Counted from the stretch's first letter, positions 37,082-49,070 are shown. The stretch is 64,000 bases of DNA from Pseudomonas sp. MPC6 (GCF_006094435.1 NZ_CP034783.1:6227001-6291000); one strand, 5' to 3'. A program made the numbers and translations. The notes: generated by a model from the sequence alone, not told the origin.

Positions 37082-38074
37082 CTATCGGGTTGCGGCACTG
37101 GATGTCACCCCAAACCGCGCCCGATAATCACTCGGCGCCAGCCCGGTAATTTTTTTGAACATCGCCCGAAACGCCCCAGGATCCTGATACCCGACGGTCC
37201 AGGCGATATGATCGATAGTGCCGTTGGTGAACTCAAGCATTTCCCGGGCCTTGCCGACCCGCAGATGCTGGCAGTACTCGGTAGGTTTCAAACCCGTCGC
37301 CGCGCGGAATCGGCGCAGGAACGTGCGCTCTTCCAACCCTGCCCGCTCGGCCATCGCCGTCAGCGACACATCGGTCGCGCCAGTGCTTTGCAGCCAATGC
37401 TGAACCTTGAGTATCGACGCATCGCCATGGCTGAGAATTGGTGAAAAATTGCTGCCGCATTCGCTCGCGGCGTCGCTGTGTTCCACCACCAGGAACCGCG
37501 CGGTACTGGTGGCGATGCTCGGCCCGAGCAGGCGGTTCACAAGACGCAAACCCAGCTCGGACCAGGCCATCAAGCCGGCGGTCGTAATCAAGTCGCCGTC
37601 ATCGACGATGGGCGTATCGGCCTTGAGTCTGATCGCCGGATAACGCTCGGCGAACGTCTTGGCCGAGGTCCAGTGGGTGGTGGCGCTACGACCGTCGAGC
37701 AGGCCGCTTTCGGCCAACAGGATCGAGCCCACGCAAACGCCGCCCAGGATCGCGCCATTGGCATGTTGCTGACGAAGCCAGCGGATCAACGCCCGGGGTG
37801 CCTGGCCTTCGGAAAAACCGGCGATCGACGGCGGTATCAACACCGCAACCAATGCGCTGTCGAGGACGGGATGGCTGTCATAGACCCGCTCGGGGACCTG
37901 CTCGCCATCGACCTGCCAATGGCTGACCCGCAACTGCGGCAACTGTGCGCTCTGGTGCTCGGCGGCAATCCGGTTCGCCACGGCGAACAAGTCCGTCAGC
38001 CCGTGCACCGCGGCCATCTGCGCGCCGGGATAGATCAGCACCGCCAGTTCGACGATTGCCCTTTCTGCGTCCAT
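37082..38074 (-). CDS. GlxA-family transcriptional regulator (DJ-1/PfpI plus AraC HTH)
   Basis: 330 aa. The N-terminal DJ-1/PfpI-type amidotransferase-like domain (about 8-190) has GAILGGVCVGSILLAESGLL with the elbow Cys and the TTHWTSA block. The C-terminal AraC HTH (about 225-320) includes LSHGDASILKVQHWL, AERAGLEERTFLRRFRAATG and VGYQDPGAFRAMFKKITG. Such regulators usually control adjacent catabolic genes. ATG at 38074 is supported by AGGGGG. It is divergent from the cysteine hydrolase gene with a shared 101-base gap. Confidence 0.92.
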   Translation of the reverse strand: MDAERAIVELAVLIYPGAQMAAVHGLTDLFAVANRIAAEHQSAQLPQLRVSHWQVDGEQVPERVYDSHPVLDSALVAVLIPPSIAGFSEGQAPRALIRWLRQQHANGAILGGVCVGSILLAESGLLDGRSATTHWTSAKTFAERYPAIRLKADTPIVDDGDLITTAGLMAWSELGLRLVNRLLGPSIATSTARFLVVEHSDAASECGSNFSPILSHGDASILKVQHWLQSTGATDVSLTAMAERAGLEERTFLRRFRAATGLKPTEYCQHLRVGKAREMLEFTNGTIDHIAWTVGYQDPGAFRAMFKKITGLAPSDYRARFGVTSSAATR

Positions 38075-38175
38075 TGTCAGTTTTCCCCCTGTTATTGTCG
38101 GTGCGGCCAATCCTCGGACGGCCTGCCAGACCCAATACTTCATTCCACACCAAGACACACTTCGAGGAAACAATC

Positions 38176-38730
38176 ATGACCAGGCAAGCACTCATCGTAG
38201 TCGATATCCAGAACGACTACTTCCCACAGGGCAAGTGGCCACTGGTCGGTGCCGACGCCGCTGCGGACAACGCCGTACGCTTGCTCAAAGCCTTTCGCGA
38301 CGCCGGTGATTCGGTGGTGCACATCCGCCACGAGTTCGCCTCCGACGACGCACCGTTCTTCACCCCCGGCTCTGAAGGCGCGAAGCTGCACCCCAAGGTG
38401 CTCAACCGCGCCGACGAGCCGGTCGTGCTCAAGCACTTCGTCAATTCATTCCGCGAAACCGAACTGAAATCGATCCTCGACGAGCAAGGCATCAAGGATC
38501 TGGTGGTGGTCGGCAGCATGAGCCACATGTGTGTCGACGGCATCACCCGCGCCGCAGCCGACCTGGGCTACACCGTCACCGTCATTCATGACGCCTGTGC
38601 GTCCCGCGATCTGGAATTCAACGGTCTTACCGTTCCGGCAGCCCACGTACACGCGGCCTTCATGTCGGCCTTGGGTTTTGCCTATGCGAGCGTGGTGTCC
38701 ACCGACGAGTTCCTGGCCGCCAACGGCTAA
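38176..38730 (+). CDS. Isochorismatase-like cysteine hydrolase
   Basis: 184 aa. The catalytic triad of the family is visible: Asp10 (ALIVVDIQNDYF), Lys86 (VVLKHFVNSF), and Cys119 in VVGSMSHMCVDG. Also present is the cis-peptide segment before the Cys. Family members include nicotinamidases and amidohydrolases, so an amide substrate is possible. GAGGAAAC precedes ATG at 38176. Very likely the target of the divergent GlxA-type regulator. A terminator follows. Confidence 0.9.
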   Translation: MTRQALIVVDIQNDYFPQGKWPLVGADAAADNAVRLLKAFRDAGDSVVHIRHEFASDDAPFFTPGSEGAKLHPKVLNRADEPVVLKHFVNSFRETELKSILDEQGIKDLVVVGSMSHMCVDGITRAAADLGYTVTVIHDACASRDLEFNGLTVPAAHVHAAFMSALGFAYASVVSTDEFLAANG

Positions 38731-38747
38731 AACGCCCTCAAAACCAT

Positions 38748-38782
38748 AAGGCCAGTAGCGCTCGCCCGCTATTGGCCTTTTG
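38748..38782 (+). terminator. Rho-independent terminator after the cysteine hydrolase gene
   Basis: AAGGCCAGTAGCG pairs with CGCTATTGGCCTT around a short CTCGCC loop, followed by TT. It lies 17 bases after the stop codon. Confidence 0.82.
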
Positions 38783-38879
38783 GTAAACCTGGCTCAGGAC
38801 CAGACAACCACAAGACTTACCGCTGAAAAGCCGGATAATGGCGGCCAAATCGTCTATCCCGTTATTCTGGTAATCCCCC

Positions 38880-41084
38880 ATGGAAATCAAGGTCAACTTT
38901 CTCGACAACCTTCGGCTTGAAGCCAAGTTCGATGACTTCACGGTGGTGGCCGATCAACCTATCCGCTACAAGGGCGATGGCTCGGCGCCGGGTCCGTTCG
39001 ACTATTTCCTGGCGTCGTCGGCACTGTGTGCGGCGTACTTTGTGAAGTTGTACTGCAGCACCCGTAATATCCCCACCGATAACATCCGCCTGTCGCAGAA
39101 CAATATTGTTGACCCGGAAAACCGCTACAACCAGATTTTCAAGATCCAGGTCGAACTGCCGGCGGACATCTCGGACAAGGACCGCCAGGGCATCCTGCGT
39201 TCCATCGACCGTTGCACCGTGAAAAAAGTGGTGCAAGCCGGGCCTGAGTTTGTGATCGAAGAGGTGGAAAACCTCGACGCCGATGCCCAGGCGTTGCTGA
39301 TGCCCGCTGCCAATTCCGAGACGGGCACCTACATCGTGGGCAAGGATCTGCCGCTGGAGCAGACCATCGCCAATATGTCGGCCATCCTGGCGGACCTGGG
39401 CATGAAGATTGAAATCGCCTCGTGGCGCAATATCGTGCCCAATGTCTGGTCGCTGCACATCCGCGATGCGCACTCGCCGATGTGCTTTACCAACGGCAAG
39501 GGTGCGACCAAGGAAGGCGCGTTGGCGTCGGCGTTGGGCGAGTTTATCGAGCGACTCAACTGCAACTTCTTCTACAACGACCAGTTCTGGGGCGAAGACA
39601 TCGCCAACGCAGCGTTTGTGCACTACCCGGATGAACGCTGGTTCAAGCCTGGGCGCAAAGATGCACTGCCAGCCGAGATTCTCGACGAGTACTGCCTGAA
39701 GATTTACAACCGTGACGGCGAGCTGCGCGGTTCCCATCTGATCGATACCAACTCGGGCAATGAAGAGCGCGGCATCTGCTCACTGCCGTACGTGCGCCAG
39801 TCGGACGGCGAAGTGGTGTATTTCCCGTCAAACCTGGTTGAAAACCTGTTCCTGAGCAACGGCATGAGTGCCGGTAACACCTTGGCCGAAGCCCAGGTGC
39901 AGTGCCTGTCGGAGATTTTCGAGCGCGCGGTGAAACGCGAAATCATCGAAGGCGAATTTGCCCTGCCGGATGTGCCGGCCAATGTGCTGGCGAAATACCC
40001 CGGGATCCTGGCCGGGATTCAGGCGCTGGAAGAACAGGGGTTCCCCGTGCTGGTGAAGGATGCGTCCCTGGGCGGTGAGTTCCCGGTGATGTGCGTCACG
40101 CTGATGAACCCGCGTACCGGCGGTGTGTTCGCCTCGTTCGGTGCTCACCCGAGCCTGGAAGTGGCGCTGGAACGCAGCCTGACCGAATTGCTGCAGGGCC
40201 GCAGCTTCGAAGGCCTCAACGACTTGCCCCAGCCGACGTTTGAAGGCCATGCAGTGACCGAGCCGAATAATTTCGTCGAGCACTTCATCGACTCCAGCGG
40301 CGTGGTGTCGTGGCGCTTCTTCAGCTCGAAGTCGGATTACGAGTTCGTGGAGTGGGACTTCTCCGGCCAGGGTGAAAACTCGAATGCCGAGGAAGCCGCG
40401 ACCTTGTTCGGCATTCTCGAAGGCATGGGCAAGCAAGTGTACATGGCGGTCTACGAGCATATCGGCGCTAAGGCGTGCCGCATCCTGGTGCCGGACTATT
40501 CGGAAATTTACCCGGTAGACGATCTGATCTGGGACAACACCAACAAGGCGCTGTTCTTCCGCGCCGACATCCTGAACCTGCATCGCCTGGACGAAGATGA
40601 ACTGAAAGCGCTGGTCGAGCGCCTGGTGGAAAGCGAGCTGGACGACTACACCGACATCACCAGCTTGATCGGCATCGAATTCGACGACAATACCGCCTGG
40701 GGCCAGCTGACGATCCTGGAGTTGAAGCTGCTGATTTATCTCGCCTTGCAGCAAGTTGAAGAGGCGAAAGAAGCGGTGGAAATGTTCCTGCAGTACAACG
40801 ACAACACGGTTGAGCGCGGCTTGTTCTATCAGGCCGTCAACGTGGTGCTGGAGATGAAGCTGGACGAAGACTTGGAACTGGAAGACTACGAAGCCAACTT
40901 CCGCCGGATGTTTGGCAACGAGCGGATGGACGCAGCGATCGGATCGGTCAACGGCAGCGTGCGCTTCCATGGCTTGACGCCGACCAGCATGAAACTGGAG
41001 GGGCTCGATAGACACCTGCGCCTGATCGACAGCTACAAGAAACTGCACACGGCTCGGGCTAACGTGACGACTTCATCCCGTTGA
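38880..41084 (+). CDS. ycaO: OsmC-YcaO-helical repeat fusion protein
   Basis: 734 aa, longer than E. coli YcaO (about 586). Residues 1-150 resemble OsmC, with the two peroxidatic-type cysteines Cys50 and Cys112 (RCTVKK). Residues about 170-560 are the YcaO domain, with the ATP-binding-type block SPMCFTNGKGATKEGALASALGEFIERL, then LVENLFLSNGMSAGNTLAEAQVQCLSEI. The last 150 residues are acidic and helical. E. coli YcaO assists RimO in methylthiolation of ribosomal protein S12. The upstream gap carries a terminator but no obvious promoter. Confidence 0.92.
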   Translation: MEIKVNFLDNLRLEAKFDDFTVVADQPIRYKGDGSAPGPFDYFLASSALCAAYFVKLYCSTRNIPTDNIRLSQNNIVDPENRYNQIFKIQVELPADISDKDRQGILRSIDRCTVKKVVQAGPEFVIEEVENLDADAQALLMPAANSETGTYIVGKDLPLEQTIANMSAILADLGMKIEIASWRNIVPNVWSLHIRDAHSPMCFTNGKGATKEGALASALGEFIERLNCNFFYNDQFWGEDIANAAFVHYPDERWFKPGRKDALPAEILDEYCLKIYNRDGELRGSHLIDTNSGNEERGICSLPYVRQSDGEVVYFPSNLVENLFLSNGMSAGNTLAEAQVQCLSEIFERAVKREIIEGEFALPDVPANVLAKYPGILAGIQALEEQGFPVLVKDASLGGEFPVMCVTLMNPRTGGVFASFGAHPSLEVALERSLTELLQGRSFEGLNDLPQPTFEGHAVTEPNNFVEHFIDSSGVVSWRFFSSKSDYEFVEWDFSGQGENSNAEEAATLFGILEGMGKQVYMAVYEHIGAKACRILVPDYSEIYPVDDLIWDNTNKALFFRADILNLHRLDEDELKALVERLVESELDDYTDITSLIGIEFDDNTAWGQLTILELKLLIYLALQQVEEAKEAVEMFLQYNDNTVERGLFYQAVNVVLEMKLDEDLELEDYEANFRRMFGNERMDAAIGSVNGSVRFHGLTPTSMKLEGLDRHLRLIDSYKKLHTARANVTTSSR

Positions 41085-41092
41085 CCTCGATC

Positions 41093-41181
41093 CTGTAGGA
41101 GCCGGCTTGCTGGCGATCCAGGCAGCGCGGTTAATCAGGTAAACCGCGTAATCGTTCATCGCCAGCAAGCCGGCTCCTACA
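41093..41181. repeat. REP doublet
   Basis: CCTGTAGGAGCCGGCTTGCTGGCGAT at the left and ATCGCCAGCAAGCCGGCTCCTACAA at the right, with a GCGCGGTTAATC... spacer between. It lies between the convergent ycaO and ssb genes. Confidence 0.88.
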
Positions 41182-41190
41182 ACTGGTGCG

Positions 41191-41231
41191 CAAAAGAAAA
41201 CCCCCGACCAGTCGAGAGGACTGATCGGGGG
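41191..41231 (-). terminator. Rho-independent terminator of ssb
   Basis: On the minus strand CCCCCGATCAGTC pairs with GACTGGTCGGGGG (one mismatch), followed by TTTTCTTTT. It ends the ssb transcript 40 bases after its stop. Confidence 0.85.
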
Positions 41232-41270
41232 CTTCAGGGCTAAACTTTACAGATTAGTCTAAGGTATGCG

Positions 41271-41795
41271 CTAGAACGGGATATCGTCATCAAAGCTGTC
41301 GAAATCCGGAGCCGGCTGCGGAGCGGCCTGCTGCTGTGGCGCCGGACGCGACTGTTGCGGTGCCGACTGCTGTGGACGCGGAGCCTGTTGGCGTGGGGCC
41401 GGAGCGGACTGCTGGTAGTTATTGCCCCCGCCTTGTTGATCGCCCTGCTGTGGACGGCCGCCCAGCAGTTGCATGGTGCCTTGCATGTCGACCACGATTT
41501 CAGTGGTGTAACGCTTGATGCCGTCTTTTTCCCACTCGCGGGTCTGCAGTTTGCCTTCGATGTAAACCTGCGAACCTTTACGCAGGTATTCGCCGGCGAT
41601 TTCCGCCACCTTGCCGAACATCGACACACGGTGCCATTCGGTCTTCTCGACCTTTTGACCGGTTTGCTTGTCGGTCCACTGTTCGCTGGTCGCCAGACTC
41701 AGGTTGGTCACGGCGTTACCGTTCGGCAGGTAGCGAACTTCGGGATCCTGGCCGCAAGTGCCGACCAATATGACTTTGTTAACCCCACGGGCCAT
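41271..41795 (-). CDS. ssb: Single-stranded DNA-binding protein
   Basis: 174 aa. N-terminal OB fold (about 1-112) starting [26 protein letters not shown], a Gln/Pro/Ala-rich linker, and the acidic C-terminal tip [11 protein letters not shown] that docks repair and replication proteins. The gene order ssb - yajR - uvrA, with uvrA divergent, is conserved in gamma-proteobacteria; E. coli also has uvrA divergent from ssb. It lies nine bases after yajR, so may share that transcript. Confidence 0.97.
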   Translation of the reverse strand: MARGVNKVILVGTCGQDPEVRYLPNGNAVTNLSLATSEQWTDKQTGQKVEKTEWHRVSMFGKVAEIAGEYLRKGSQVYIEGKLQTREWEKDGIKRYTTEIVVDMQGTMQLLGGRPQQGDQQGGGNNYQQSAPAPRQQAPRPQQSAPQQSRPAPQQQAAPQPAPDFDSFDDDIPF

Positions 41796-41804
41796 AACGT
41801 TCTC

Positions 41805-43202
41805 CTAGGCTTCGCACGCTGTCGCGGCCGGGTTGTTCACCAGACGCTCGAGGGTGGTGCGATCCAATAGTTCTGTGTCCAATTTGATGTAAATGGCCGC
41901 TTCATCCGCGACTATCACTGCATCTGTTACCCCTACGACGGCCATCAGGCGCTCGACCAGACCCGCTTCGCGGATGGCCTCGGGCGACAGCGGCAAGCGC
42001 AGGCTCGTGACGTAGGGCGGTTCGCGCATGGTAACAGCAAAGGCCAACCAGAGGGCAGCCAGCCCGGCGCATCCAAGGAAGACAACCGACAAACCGCCAT
42101 GCTGGAACAGCCAGCCGCCGAGGATCCCGCCCAGCGCCGAACCGAGGAACTGGCTGGTGGAATAAACCCCCATCGCCGTGCCCTTGCCGCCCGCCGGTGA
42201 AACCTTGCTGATCAGCGATGGCAATGAAGCTTCCAGCAAGTTGAACGCGGTGAAGAACACCACCGTCCCGATCACCAGAGCCCGCAAGCTATCGCCGAAC
42301 TGCCAGAAGAATAGCTCAGTGAGCATCAGCGTCAGCACTGCGCCTAATAAAACTCGTTTCATTTTGCGTTTCTTCTCGCCGTAGATGATGAACGGGATCA
42401 TGGCGAAGAACGAAATCAGCAGCGCGGTCAGGTACACCCACCAGTGCTGCTCCTTGGGCAGACCGGCTTTTTCGACCAGGGCCAGGGGCAATGCAACGAA
42501 GCTCGACATCAACATCGCGTGCAACACAAAAATGCCCAGGTCCAGGCGCAGCAGGTCCGGGTGCTTGAGCGTCGGCAGCAGCGCCTGACGCGCGACGCCG
42601 GACTCGCGATGCTGCAACGGTCCGGTGGAGCGCGGCACCATGAACATCACGACCAGAATGCCGAACAGCGCCATGCCGCCCGTGGCCAGGAACAGCCCGG
42701 ACAGACCGAAAGCGCGCGTCAGCAGCGGCCCCACCACCATGGCGACAGCGAACGACAGACCGATAGTCATGCCGATCATGGCCATGGCCTTGGTCCGGTG
42801 CTGTTCGCGGGTCAGGTCCGACAACAGCGCCATCACCGCCGCTGAAATCGCCCCGGCACCTTGCAGGATGCGTCCGGCAATCACGCCCCAGATCGAATCG
42901 GCATTGGCCGCCAGGAGGCTGCCGAGGGCGAAGACGATCAGTCCCAGGTAAATCACCGGGCGCCGGCCGATGCGATCGGATATGAAACCGAAAGGAATCT
43001 GAAAAATCGCCTGGGTCAGGCCGTAAGCGCCGATCGCCAGCCCGATGAGGGCCGGGGTCGCTCCCGCCAGATCCATGCCATAGGTCGCCAGTACCGGCAA
43101 CACCATGAACATGCCAAGCATACGGAACGCGAACACCAGGGCCAGACCGCTTGCTGCGCGTGTCTCACTGCCACTCATGCGTTCGCTGTGGGGATCGTGC
43201 AT
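41805..43202 (-). CDS. yajR: MFS transporter with C-terminal YAM domain (YajR-type)
   Basis: 465 aa. Twelve helices with the MFS motif A GFISDRIGRRPVIYLG (near 74-89). After the last helix a ferredoxin-like segment follows (about 400-460: LVERLMAVVGVTDAVIVADE, YIKLDTELLDRTTLERL), matching the YAM domain of E. coli YajR, a proton-driven drug efflux carrier whose substrate is unknown. Start MHDPHSERMSG is chosen at 43202; a second Met eight codons later is possible. It is divergent from uvrA. Confidence 0.9.
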   Translation of the reverse strand: MHDPHSERMSGSETRAASGLALVFAFRMLGMFMVLPVLATYGMDLAGATPALIGLAIGAYGLTQAIFQIPFGFISDRIGRRPVIYLGLIVFALGSLLAANADSIWGVIAGRILQGAGAISAAVMALLSDLTREQHRTKAMAMIGMTIGLSFAVAMVVGPLLTRAFGLSGLFLATGGMALFGILVVMFMVPRSTGPLQHRESGVARQALLPTLKHPDLLRLDLGIFVLHAMLMSSFVALPLALVEKAGLPKEQHWWVYLTALLISFFAMIPFIIYGEKKRKMKRVLLGAVLTLMLTELFFWQFGDSLRALVIGTVVFFTAFNLLEASLPSLISKVSPAGGKGTAMGVYSTSQFLGSALGGILGGWLFQHGGLSVVFLGCAGLAALWLAFAVTMREPPYVTSLRLPLSPEAIREAGLVERLMAVVGVTDAVIVADEAAIYIKLDTELLDRTTLERLVNNPAATACEA

Positions 43203-43341
43203 GGAAAAACCTCATGTGAACCGGCGGCGATTCTACCAGTCCCATCGATTGACGGGGTATATCGCGACGCTTTGACGCGCTTCGCTGACAGACTCTTCAT
43301 GTAAGGCAACAATCCGCTCGTTTGACAGTGTGCATCCATCC

Positions 43342-43359
43342 AGTATTTGGCCGTATACT
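43342..43359. promoter_or_regulatory. Candidate uvrA promoter with overlapping dyad
   Basis: AGTAT-N8-ATACT (perfect 5-base arms) overlaps a good -10 sequence TATACT at 43354-43359, 34 bases before the uvrA start. No matching -35 at 17 bases is evident. It does not match the CTGT-N8-ACAG LexA box. The rest of 43203-43393 shows nothing else certain. Confidence 0.4.
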
Positions 43360-43393
43360 CCTACGTTTTCGACGCCCGCCAAGCGAGGCCATT

Positions 43394-46228
<2,835 letters not shown>

Positions 46229-46240
46229 ATCCGGCCCATG

Positions 46241-46279
46241 AAAAAGCCCCTGTCACGTTGTCGGTGACAGGGGCTTTTT
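46241..46279 (+). terminator. Bidirectional rho-independent terminator after uvrA
   Basis: AAAAAGCCCCTGTCAC and GTGACAGGGGCTTTTT form a 16-base perfect stem with a GTTGTCG loop. The T runs on both strands would serve uvrA and any leftward transcript. Confidence 0.92.
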
Positions 46280-46287
46280 GTTAAGAA

Positions 46288-46358
46288 CCTGTGGGAGCCA
46301 AGCTTGCTGGCGATAGCGGTCTCATGGACGCCTTCGCCGGCAAGCCGGGCTCCTACAG
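46288..46358. repeat. REP doublet
   Basis: CCTGTGGGAGCCAAGCTTGCTGGCGA at the left and TTCGCCGGCAAGCCGGGCTCCTACAG at the right, slightly degenerate. It is the last REP in the window; none occurs in the ribosomal cluster. Confidence 0.85.
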
Positions 46359-46368
46359 TTCCGCAGCA

Positions 46369-46833
46369 TCAGAACTGCGATTGCAGGTAATTCTCCAGCC
46401 CGATCAACTTGATCAGACCCATCTGCTTTTCAAGCCAATAGGTGTGGTCTTCTTCGGTGTCATGCAATTGAACCCGCAGCATCTCGCGGCTGACATAGTC
46501 CTTATGCTGCTCGCAGAGTTTGATGCCCTTGCAGAGCGCGGCGCGGACTTTGTATTCCAGGCGCAGGTCAGCAGCGAGCATGTCAGGCACAGTGGTGCCA
46601 ACATCAAGGTCGTCCGGACGCATACGCGGTGTGCCTTCGAGCATCAGAATCCGGCGCATCAGGGCATCAGCGTGTCCGGCTTCTTCTTCCATCTCGTGAT
46701 TGATACGTTCGTAGAGCTCGGTGAAACCCCAGTCCTCGTACATCCGCGAATGGATGAAATATTGATCACGCGCCGCCAGCTCGCCGGTCAGCAACGTGTT
46801 GAGGTAATCGATTACGTCTGGGTGGCCTTGCAT
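46369..46833 (-). CDS. ftnA: Bacterial ferritin FtnA (bfrA homologue, no heme ligand)
   Basis: 154 aa four-helix iron-storage protein. Ferroxidase ligands Glu18, Glu51, His54, Glu93, Glu127 and His130 are all in place. Residue 52, the heme-binding Met of true bacterioferritins, is Ala (EEEAGHAD). This agrees with P. aeruginosa PA4235, first named bfrA and later shown to be a heme-free ferritin. It lies just downstream of katA and may supply iron for catalase heme. ATG at 46833 is the conserved start [12 protein letters not shown]. Confidence 0.92.
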   Translation of the reverse strand: MQGHPDVIDYLNTLLTGELAARDQYFIHSRMYEDWGFTELYERINHEMEEEAGHADALMRRILMLEGTPRMRPDDLDVGTTVPDMLAADLRLEYKVRAALCKGIKLCEQHKDYVSREMLRVQLHDTEEDHTYWLEKQMGLIKLIGLENYLQSQF

Positions 46834-46949
46834 CGCCCTACATCTCCCTGCTTTAAAGTCTGTAGTTTGAACCAACCTCGGCGCAAGGTCACTCACTTCG
46901 CGCTATAAAAGCGAAGATATTCTGAGAAAAGCAGCTTAAATAACGCAAA

Positions 46950-46971
46950 AACCGCCCAAATGAGGGCGGTT
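46950..46971 (-). terminator. Rho-independent terminator of katA
   Basis: On the minus strand AACCGCCC-TCATTT-GGGCGGTT is followed by TTTGCGTTATTT. It separates katA from ftnA. Confidence 0.85.
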
Positions 46972-46982
46972 CTGCTTCTCGT

Positions 46983-48437
46983 TTAGACTTCGTTAAGCTG
47001 TACGCCCAATACCTTTGCGATTGCTTCTCCATACGCCTGATCGGCCCTGAAGAAATGCTGCAATTGACGGTCAATCACATCACCGGAAACCCCGGCCATT
47101 GCACCGGCGATGTTGTTGACCAGCAGGTTTTTCTGCTCAGCGCTCATCAACCGAAACAGTGCGCCGGCGTGGCTGTAGTAGTCGGTATCTTCGCGGTGAT
47201 CGTAGCGATCCGCCGCGCCGCTCAGCGCCAAGGCAGGCTCGGCATAACGAGGAGCCTGTTTCGGCGACTCGACGTAGCTGTTTGGCTCATAGTTAGGTGC
47301 CGCACCGCCATTGGCGCCGAACGCCATCGACCCATCACGCTGGTAGCTGTTCACCGGACTGCGAGGCGCGTTCACCGGCAGTTGCTGGTGGTTGGTGCCG
47401 ATACGGTAGCGGTGAGCATCCGCGTAAGCGAACACCCGACCTTGCAGCATGCGGTCTGGCGACAGCCCGACGCCGGGTACCATGTTGCTCGGACCGAACG
47501 CAGCCTGTTCCACTTCTGCGAAGTAATTCAGCGGATTGCGGTTGAGTTCCAGTTCGCCGACTTCGATCAGCGGAAATTGTTTCTGCGACCAGGTCTTGGT
47601 GACGTCGAAAGGGTTCTCATGGTGCGCCGCGGCTTGAGCCTCGGTCATGATCTGAATGCACACGCGCCATTTCGGAAAATCACCACGTTCGATCGCCTCG
47701 AACAGGTCACGCTGTGCGTAATCCGGATCGGTACCGGCCAGGCGTGCCGCATCTGCCGGGGCCAGGTTTTTGATCCCTTGCTGGGTCTTGTAGTGCCATT
47801 TCACCCAGTGCCGCTCGCCATTGGCGTTGATCAGGCTGTAGGTGTGGCTACCAAAGCCGTGCATGTGACGGTAACCGTCGGGAATGCCGCGGTCCGAGAA
47901 CAGAATGGTGACCTGGTGCAACGCCTCAGGTGAATGCGACCAGAAGTCCCACATCATCTGCGCACTTTTCAGGTTGCTTTGCGGCAGGCGCTTTTGGGTG
48001 TGGATAAAATCCGGAAATTTGAGTGGGTCACGAATGAAAAATACCGGCGTGTTGTTGCCGACAATGTCCCAGTTACCTTCCTCGGTATAGAACTTCAGGG
48101 CGAATCCGCGTGGATCGCGCTCGGTGTCGGCCGAACCGCGCTCACCGCCGACGGTGGAAAACCGCAGGAAGGTTGGGGTTTGCTTGCCGATGGACTCAAA
48201 CAGCTTGGCGCTGCTGTACCCGGTGATGTCACGCGTTACAGTGAACGTACCGTAAGCACCCGAGCCTTTGGCGTGTACACGGCGCTCAGGGATGTTTTCA
48301 CGGTTGAAGTGGGCAAGCTTCTCGATCAGGTGGAAGTCGTCGAGCAGCAGCGGGCCACGAGGGCCAGCGGAACGGGAATTCTGATTGTCGGCGACAGGAG
48401 CGCCACTGGCGGTGGTAAGCGTTTTACTTTGGCTCAT
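46983..48437 (-). CDS. katA: Monofunctional heme catalase KatA (small subunit type)
   Basis: 484 aa. Breaks hydrogen peroxide to water and oxygen. Catalytic His55 lies in [12 protein letters not shown], the catalytic Asn128 in [13 protein letters not shown], and the heme-ligand Tyr338 in [14 protein letters not shown]. No signal peptide. It lies after rplQ and before ftnA, an arrangement also present in P. aeruginosa. AAAGGATG precedes the ATG. A weak OxyR-type half site lies about 105 bases upstream. Confidence 0.97.
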   Translation of the reverse strand: MSQSKTLTTASGAPVADNQNSRSAGPRGPLLLDDFHLIEKLAHFNRENIPERRVHAKGSGAYGTFTVTRDITGYSSAKLFESIGKQTPTFLRFSTVGGERGSADTERDPRGFALKFYTEEGNWDIVGNNTPVFFIRDPLKFPDFIHTQKRLPQSNLKSAQMMWDFWSHSPEALHQVTILFSDRGIPDGYRHMHGFGSHTYSLINANGERHWVKWHYKTQQGIKNLAPADAARLAGTDPDYAQRDLFEAIERGDFPKWRVCIQIMTEAQAAAHHENPFDVTKTWSQKQFPLIEVGELELNRNPLNYFAEVEQAAFGPSNMVPGVGLSPDRMLQGRVFAYADAHRYRIGTNHQQLPVNAPRSPVNSYQRDGSMAFGANGGAAPNYEPNSYVESPKQAPRYAEPALALSGAADRYDHREDTDYYSHAGALFRLMSAEQKNLLVNNIAGAMAGVSGDVIDRQLQHFFRADQAYGEAIAKVLGVQLNEV

Positions 48438-48596
48438 GCGATCTCATCCTTTGTCGGTCTTGAACGGCCGGCTAATCGGCTGACTCGGAGTATCGACCAG
48501 GAACACGACGCCATCAAATTTATTAAATCGCCTGCGCCGATAGAAAATACTAATCCTTAGCATGACGGCGACGGCCCAGGCTTTTCGAGCGCGCAC

Positions 48597-48626
48597 AAAA
48601 AACCGGGCACAAGGCCCGGTTTTTCG
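48597..48626 (-). terminator. Terminator of the alpha operon (after rplQ)
   Basis: On the minus strand AAACCGGGC-CTTGT-GCCCGGTTT followed by TTTG. It lies 16 bases after the rplQ stop. Confidence 0.9.
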
Positions 48627-48641
48627 TTTCAGACTGACGTC

Positions 48642-49028
48642 TTACTCAGCGGATACAGCTTCACCACCGGCAGGACGATCAACCAACTCGACGTACGCCA
48701 TAGGCGCGTTGTCGCCAGTGCGGAAGCCGCACTTGAGGATGCGCAGGTAGCCACCCTCACGGGTAGCGTAACGCTTGCCCAGGTCGTTGAAGAGCTTACC
48801 AACGATAGCTTTCGAACGAGTACGGTCGAAAGCCAGACGGCGGTTAGCCAGGCTGTCTGTCTTGGCCAAAGTGATCAGCGGCTCAGCAACGCGACGCAGT
48901 TCTTTAGCTTTCGGCAGTGTAGTTTTGATCAGCTCGTGCTCGAACAGCGACACTGCCATGTTTTGAAACATGGCCTTGCGGTGCGAGCTAGTGCGGCTCA
49001 GGTGACGACCACTTTTACGATGACGCAT
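48642..49028 (-). CDS. rplQ: Large ribosomal subunit protein bL17
   Basis: 128 aa; lies near the polypeptide exit tunnel. Start [20 protein letters not shown] is invariant in the family, and the C-terminal [20 protein letters not shown] is conserved. Last gene of the alpha operon, 42 bases after rpoA. Confidence 0.98.
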   Translation of the reverse strand: MRHRKSGRHLSRTSSHRKAMFQNMAVSLFEHELIKTTLPKAKELRRVAEPLITLAKTDSLANRRLAFDRTRSKAIVGKLFNDLGKRYATREGGYLRILKCGFRTGDNAPMAYVELVDRPAGGEAVSAE

Positions 49029-49070
49029 GGTTCATTCCTTACCAAACACAACGTTCGGTGATTACGACGA

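Noticed and set aside
43203..43393. LexA box upstream of uvrA
   Set aside because: No CTG-N10-CAG or CTGT-N8-ACAG with acceptable spacing; the dyad seen has a different sequence and is reported separately.
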